Origin: Melioribacteraceae bacterium
GTDB taxonomy: Bacteria > Bacteroidota > Ignavibacteria > Ignavibacteriales > Melioribacteraceae
NCBI GenBank assembly: GCA_026983755.1
Contig: JALSTL010000158.1
Coordinates: 1-8,589 of the forward strand
Direction: 5' to 3'
Length of the DNA stretch: 8,589 nt
Below are positions 6,806-8,589 of this stretch, in pieces. The notes beneath the pieces are model-generated. The model did not search any database. It saw nothing but the letters and a program-made list of their open reading frames with translations, and had not been told where the DNA came from. Each line of letters opens with the position of its first letter. Position 1 is the first letter of the stretch. Both the position numbers and the translations under genes were made by a program.

Positions 6806-7894
6806 ATGGAAACAGAAAATATTATCAGAGAAGCTCCGAAAGTAATGTTACACGATCATTTGGACGGAGGATTAAGACCAAAAACAATTATTGAATTAGC
6901 CGAAGAACAACATTACACCAAGTTGCCAACATCGAACGAAAAAGAATTAGCCGAATGGTTTTTCAGAGGTGCTAATAAAGGCAACCTTGTAGAATACTTA
7001 CAAGGTTTTGAACACACATGCGGCTTAATGCAAACAAAAGAAGCTTTGGAAAGAGTTGCCTATGAAATGATGGAAGATATGAAAAACGATAGTGTTGTTT
7101 ACATCGAAACACGTTTTGCACCAATCCTTCATCTGGAAAAAGGCTTACATTACGATGATGTTGTTAATGCCGTACTAACCGGTTTGGAACGTGGCAAAAA
7201 AGATTTTGGAGTTGGATACGGACTTATTCTCTGCGGCATGAGAAATATGAAGCGTTCCCTTGAAATTGCCGAGCTTGCCGTTAATTATAGAAACAAAGGT
7301 GTTGTTGGTTTTGATCTTGCCGGTGAAGAAGGAGGTTACCCTCCCAAAGACCATTTGGATGCTTTCCATTTTATTCAAAGACAAAACTTTAACATTACTA
7401 TTCATGCAGGTGAAGCATTCGGGAAAGAATCCATTTGGCAAGCCATTCAATATTGCGGTGCACATAGAATAGGACATGCAACCAGACTTTTGGAAGATGT
7501 TGTTCTCGAACCAAACGGAGAAGTTGCTTCGCTTGGTGAATTAGCTCAATACGTTCTAGATAAAAGGTTGCCGCTGGAAATTTGTCTTTTGAGTAATGTT
7601 CATACAGGTGCTATTGATAAATTGGAAAATCATCCTTTTAACATTTTTTATAAAAAGAAGTTTAGAGTTTTTTTAAATACAGATGACAGACTTATGAGTA
7701 ATACCACACTTACAAAAGAATACTTAACCGCAATAGATAAATTCGGAATAACATTTGATGATGTTGAAAGACTAAATATAAACGCAATGAAATCCGCTTT
7801 CATTCCTTATGATGAAAGAATAAAATACATTTATAAAATAATTAAACCCGGATATAAAAAAATTAGAGAAAAACTTTTATCATTAAAGGTATAA
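6806..7894 (+). CDS. add: Adenosine deaminase
   Basis: This 362-residue cytoplasmic zinc enzyme should hydrolyse adenosine and deoxyadenosine to inosine and deoxyinosine plus ammonia in purine salvage. The length is normal for the family. All signature residues are visible: zinc ligands His16 and His18 in LHDHLDGG, the substrate-contact loop DLAGEE (170-175), zinc ligand His200 and proton donor Glu203 in IHAGEAFG, catalytic His224 in RIGHATRL, the SNVHTGAI segment (263-270), and zinc/substrate Asp293-Asp294 in NTDD. The HDHLDGGLRP opening, NTDDRLMSNT and NAMKSAFIP resemble the actinobacterial-type adenosine deaminases more than the E. coli enzyme. The related adenine and aminodeoxyfutalosine deaminases are less likely given these motifs. 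An AAGGA ribosome-binding site precedes the ATG. It heads a plus-strand cluster with two following genes at 5- and 2-base gaps, which suggests co-expression with histidine degradation. Confidence 0.95.
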   Translation: METENIIREAPKVMLHDHLDGGLRPKTIIELAEEQHYTKLPTSNEKELAEWFFRGANKGNLVEYLQGFEHTCGLMQTKEALERVAYEMMEDMKNDSVVYIETRFAPILHLEKGLHYDDVVNAVLTGLERGKKDFGVGYGLILCGMRNMKRSLEIAELAVNYRNKGVVGFDLAGEEGGYPPKDHLDAFHFIQRQNFNITIHAGEAFGKESIWQAIQYCGAHRIGHATRLLEDVVLEPNGEVASLGELAQYVLDKRLPLEICLLSNVHTGAIDKLENHPFNIFYKKKFRVFLNTDDRLMSNTTLTKEYLTAIDKFGITFDDVERLNINAMKSAFIPYDERIKYIYKIIKPGYKKIREKLLSLKV

Positions 7895-7899
7895 TAATT

Positions 7900-8235
7900 A
7901 TGAAAAGAAAACTATTTAAAAGCTACGAATTTGAATTTGACGTTAATCAAAAAAAAGTGTTAGCAACTTTTGTTAAGCAATCCCTAAAACAAATGGAAAC
8001 AGATACAAGACTTGTACGCGAAGTAAAAGTTTTTAATTCCATAGCAGATAAATTAAGTTCTTCAACTGAAAAAATAAAATTTACAAAAGACGAAAAAACG
8101 AAACTGACTTTTCAATTAAAAGAAAATGTTAAACACCTTAAAAAGAAAATGGATGACGCTTGGTTTTTAACAAAATGGTTCTATAAAAACATGTACACAC
8201 AATACAATAAAATATTAAAAATTTTGGAAGATTAA
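7900..8235 (+). CDS. Small basic helical protein of unknown function
   Basis: I do not recognise this 111-residue protein. It has 23 lysines and a net charge of about +11, no signal peptide, and long stretches expected to form helices (about 16-52 and 62-110), so a small cytoplasmic helical bundle or a coiled-coil dimer is likely. The C-terminal third has a cluster of aromatics ([13 protein letters not shown], 87-99). It is probably a real gene: it starts 5 bases after the adenosine deaminase stop, ends 2 bases before urocanate hydratase, has an AAAGG ribosome-binding site inside the end of add (7885..7889), and fills the space between two firm genes. Its position suggests a part in purine or histidine nitrogen use, or simple hitch-hiking in the operon. 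No DNA-binding motif stands out. Confidence 0.85.
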   Translation: MKRKLFKSYEFEFDVNQKKVLATFVKQSLKQMETDTRLVREVKVFNSIADKLSSSTEKIKFTKDEKTKLTFQLKENVKHLKKKMDDAWFLTKWFYKNMYTQYNKILKILED

Positions 8236-8237
8236 TT

Positions 8238-8589
8238 ATGGAAACCAAAACAAATATTTCCGCACCAACCGGCACACAACTAACATGCAAAGGCTGGCTT
8301 CAAGAAGCTGCAATGAGAATGCTGATGAACAACTTAAATCCGGAAGTTGCAGAAAATCCGGACGAACTTATTGTTTACGGAGGCTCCGGTAAAGCCGCAA
8401 GAAATTGGGACGCTTATCATGCAATTATTAAAACATTGCAGGAACTTGAGAACGACGAAACCATGTTGGTTCAATCCGGTAAACCCGTGGGAGTTTTTAA
8501 AACTCACACAGATGCTCCGCGTGTTATTATTTCCAACTCCATGCTCGTTCCCGATTGGGCAAATTGGGATGAATTCAGAAGACTTGAAA
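8238..8589 (+). CDS. hutU: Urocanate hydratase, N-terminal part, cut by right edge
   Basis: The frame from ATG 8238 is open to the window edge and gives 117 residues of an enzyme that is normally about 550 long. Urocanate hydratase uses tightly bound NAD+ to convert urocanate to 4-imidazolone-5-propionate, the second step of histidine degradation. The family pattern is clear: [17 protein letters not shown] (17-33), [16 protein letters not shown] (34-49), the start of the NAD-binding motif [11 protein letters not shown] (47-57), [14 protein letters not shown] (77-90), and [19 protein letters not shown] (92-110). Serine replaces the more usual Ile or Thr within the YGGxG motif, a tolerated position as far as I can judge. 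A GGAAG ribosome-binding site (8225..8229) lies in the end of the preceding gene, and the 2-base gap indicates tight co-transcription. Other hut genes may follow outside the window. Confidence 0.95.
   Translation, partial: METKTNISAPTGTQLTCKGWLQEAAMRMLMNNLNPEVAENPDELIVYGGSGKAARNWDAYHAIIKTLQELENDETMLVQSGKPVGVFKTHTDAPRVIISNSMLVPDWANWDEFRRLE

Noticed and set aside
7175..7477. Minus-strand open frame of 100 codons
   Set aside because: It is antisense to the conserved core of adenosine deaminase, including the HAGE motif region.

Overview
The window is AT-rich bacterial DNA that looks like a member of the Ignavibacteria or a close relative in the Bacteroidota/Chlorobiota group. The evidence is a secreted protein ending in a type IX secretion sorting domain of the 'LEQNYPNPFNP' kind, a two-component-regulator-type double propeller with a Y_Y_Y domain, a DUF3467 protein, and Shine-Dalgarno-like purine runs in front of most genes (true Bacteroidetes usually lack these). 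This placement is inferred from protein style. No rRNA or other marker gene is present.

Layout. Positions 1 to 6612 hold five genes, all on the minus strand. In transcription order they are: a TPR-repeat envelope protein (5482..6612); a DUF3467 protein (5072..5398), separated from it by a strong hairpin; a 1008-residue membrane adenylate cyclase with a giant extracytoplasmic double beta-propeller (1966..4992); a T9SS-sorted secreted protein of unknown function (768..1847); and a lipoprotein that runs off the left edge (1..713). A 193-base divergent intergenic region (6613..6805) carries candidate promoters in both directions. To its right, on the plus strand, is a tight cluster of adenosine deaminase (6806..7894), a 111-residue protein of unknown function (7900..8235) and the start of urocanate hydratase (8238..8589, cut by the right edge). 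The gaps in this cluster are 5 and 2 bases.

How the genes may work together. The plus-strand cluster looks like a nitrogen-salvage operon: adenosine deamination and the second step of histidine degradation, with a small basic helical protein between them. On the minus strand, the cyclase should turn an external signal, sensed by its propeller, into cytoplasmic cAMP. The secreted protein and lipoprotein just downstream may be its outputs or companions, but that is inference from adjacency. A weak CRP-like motif precedes the secreted-protein gene.

No RNA genes, CRISPR arrays, insertion sequences or phage genes were seen, and no gene-free stretch exceeds 193 bases. The most interesting item is the propeller/Y_Y_Y/cyclase fusion; the rest is mostly ordinary chromosomal content with uncharacterised small proteins.
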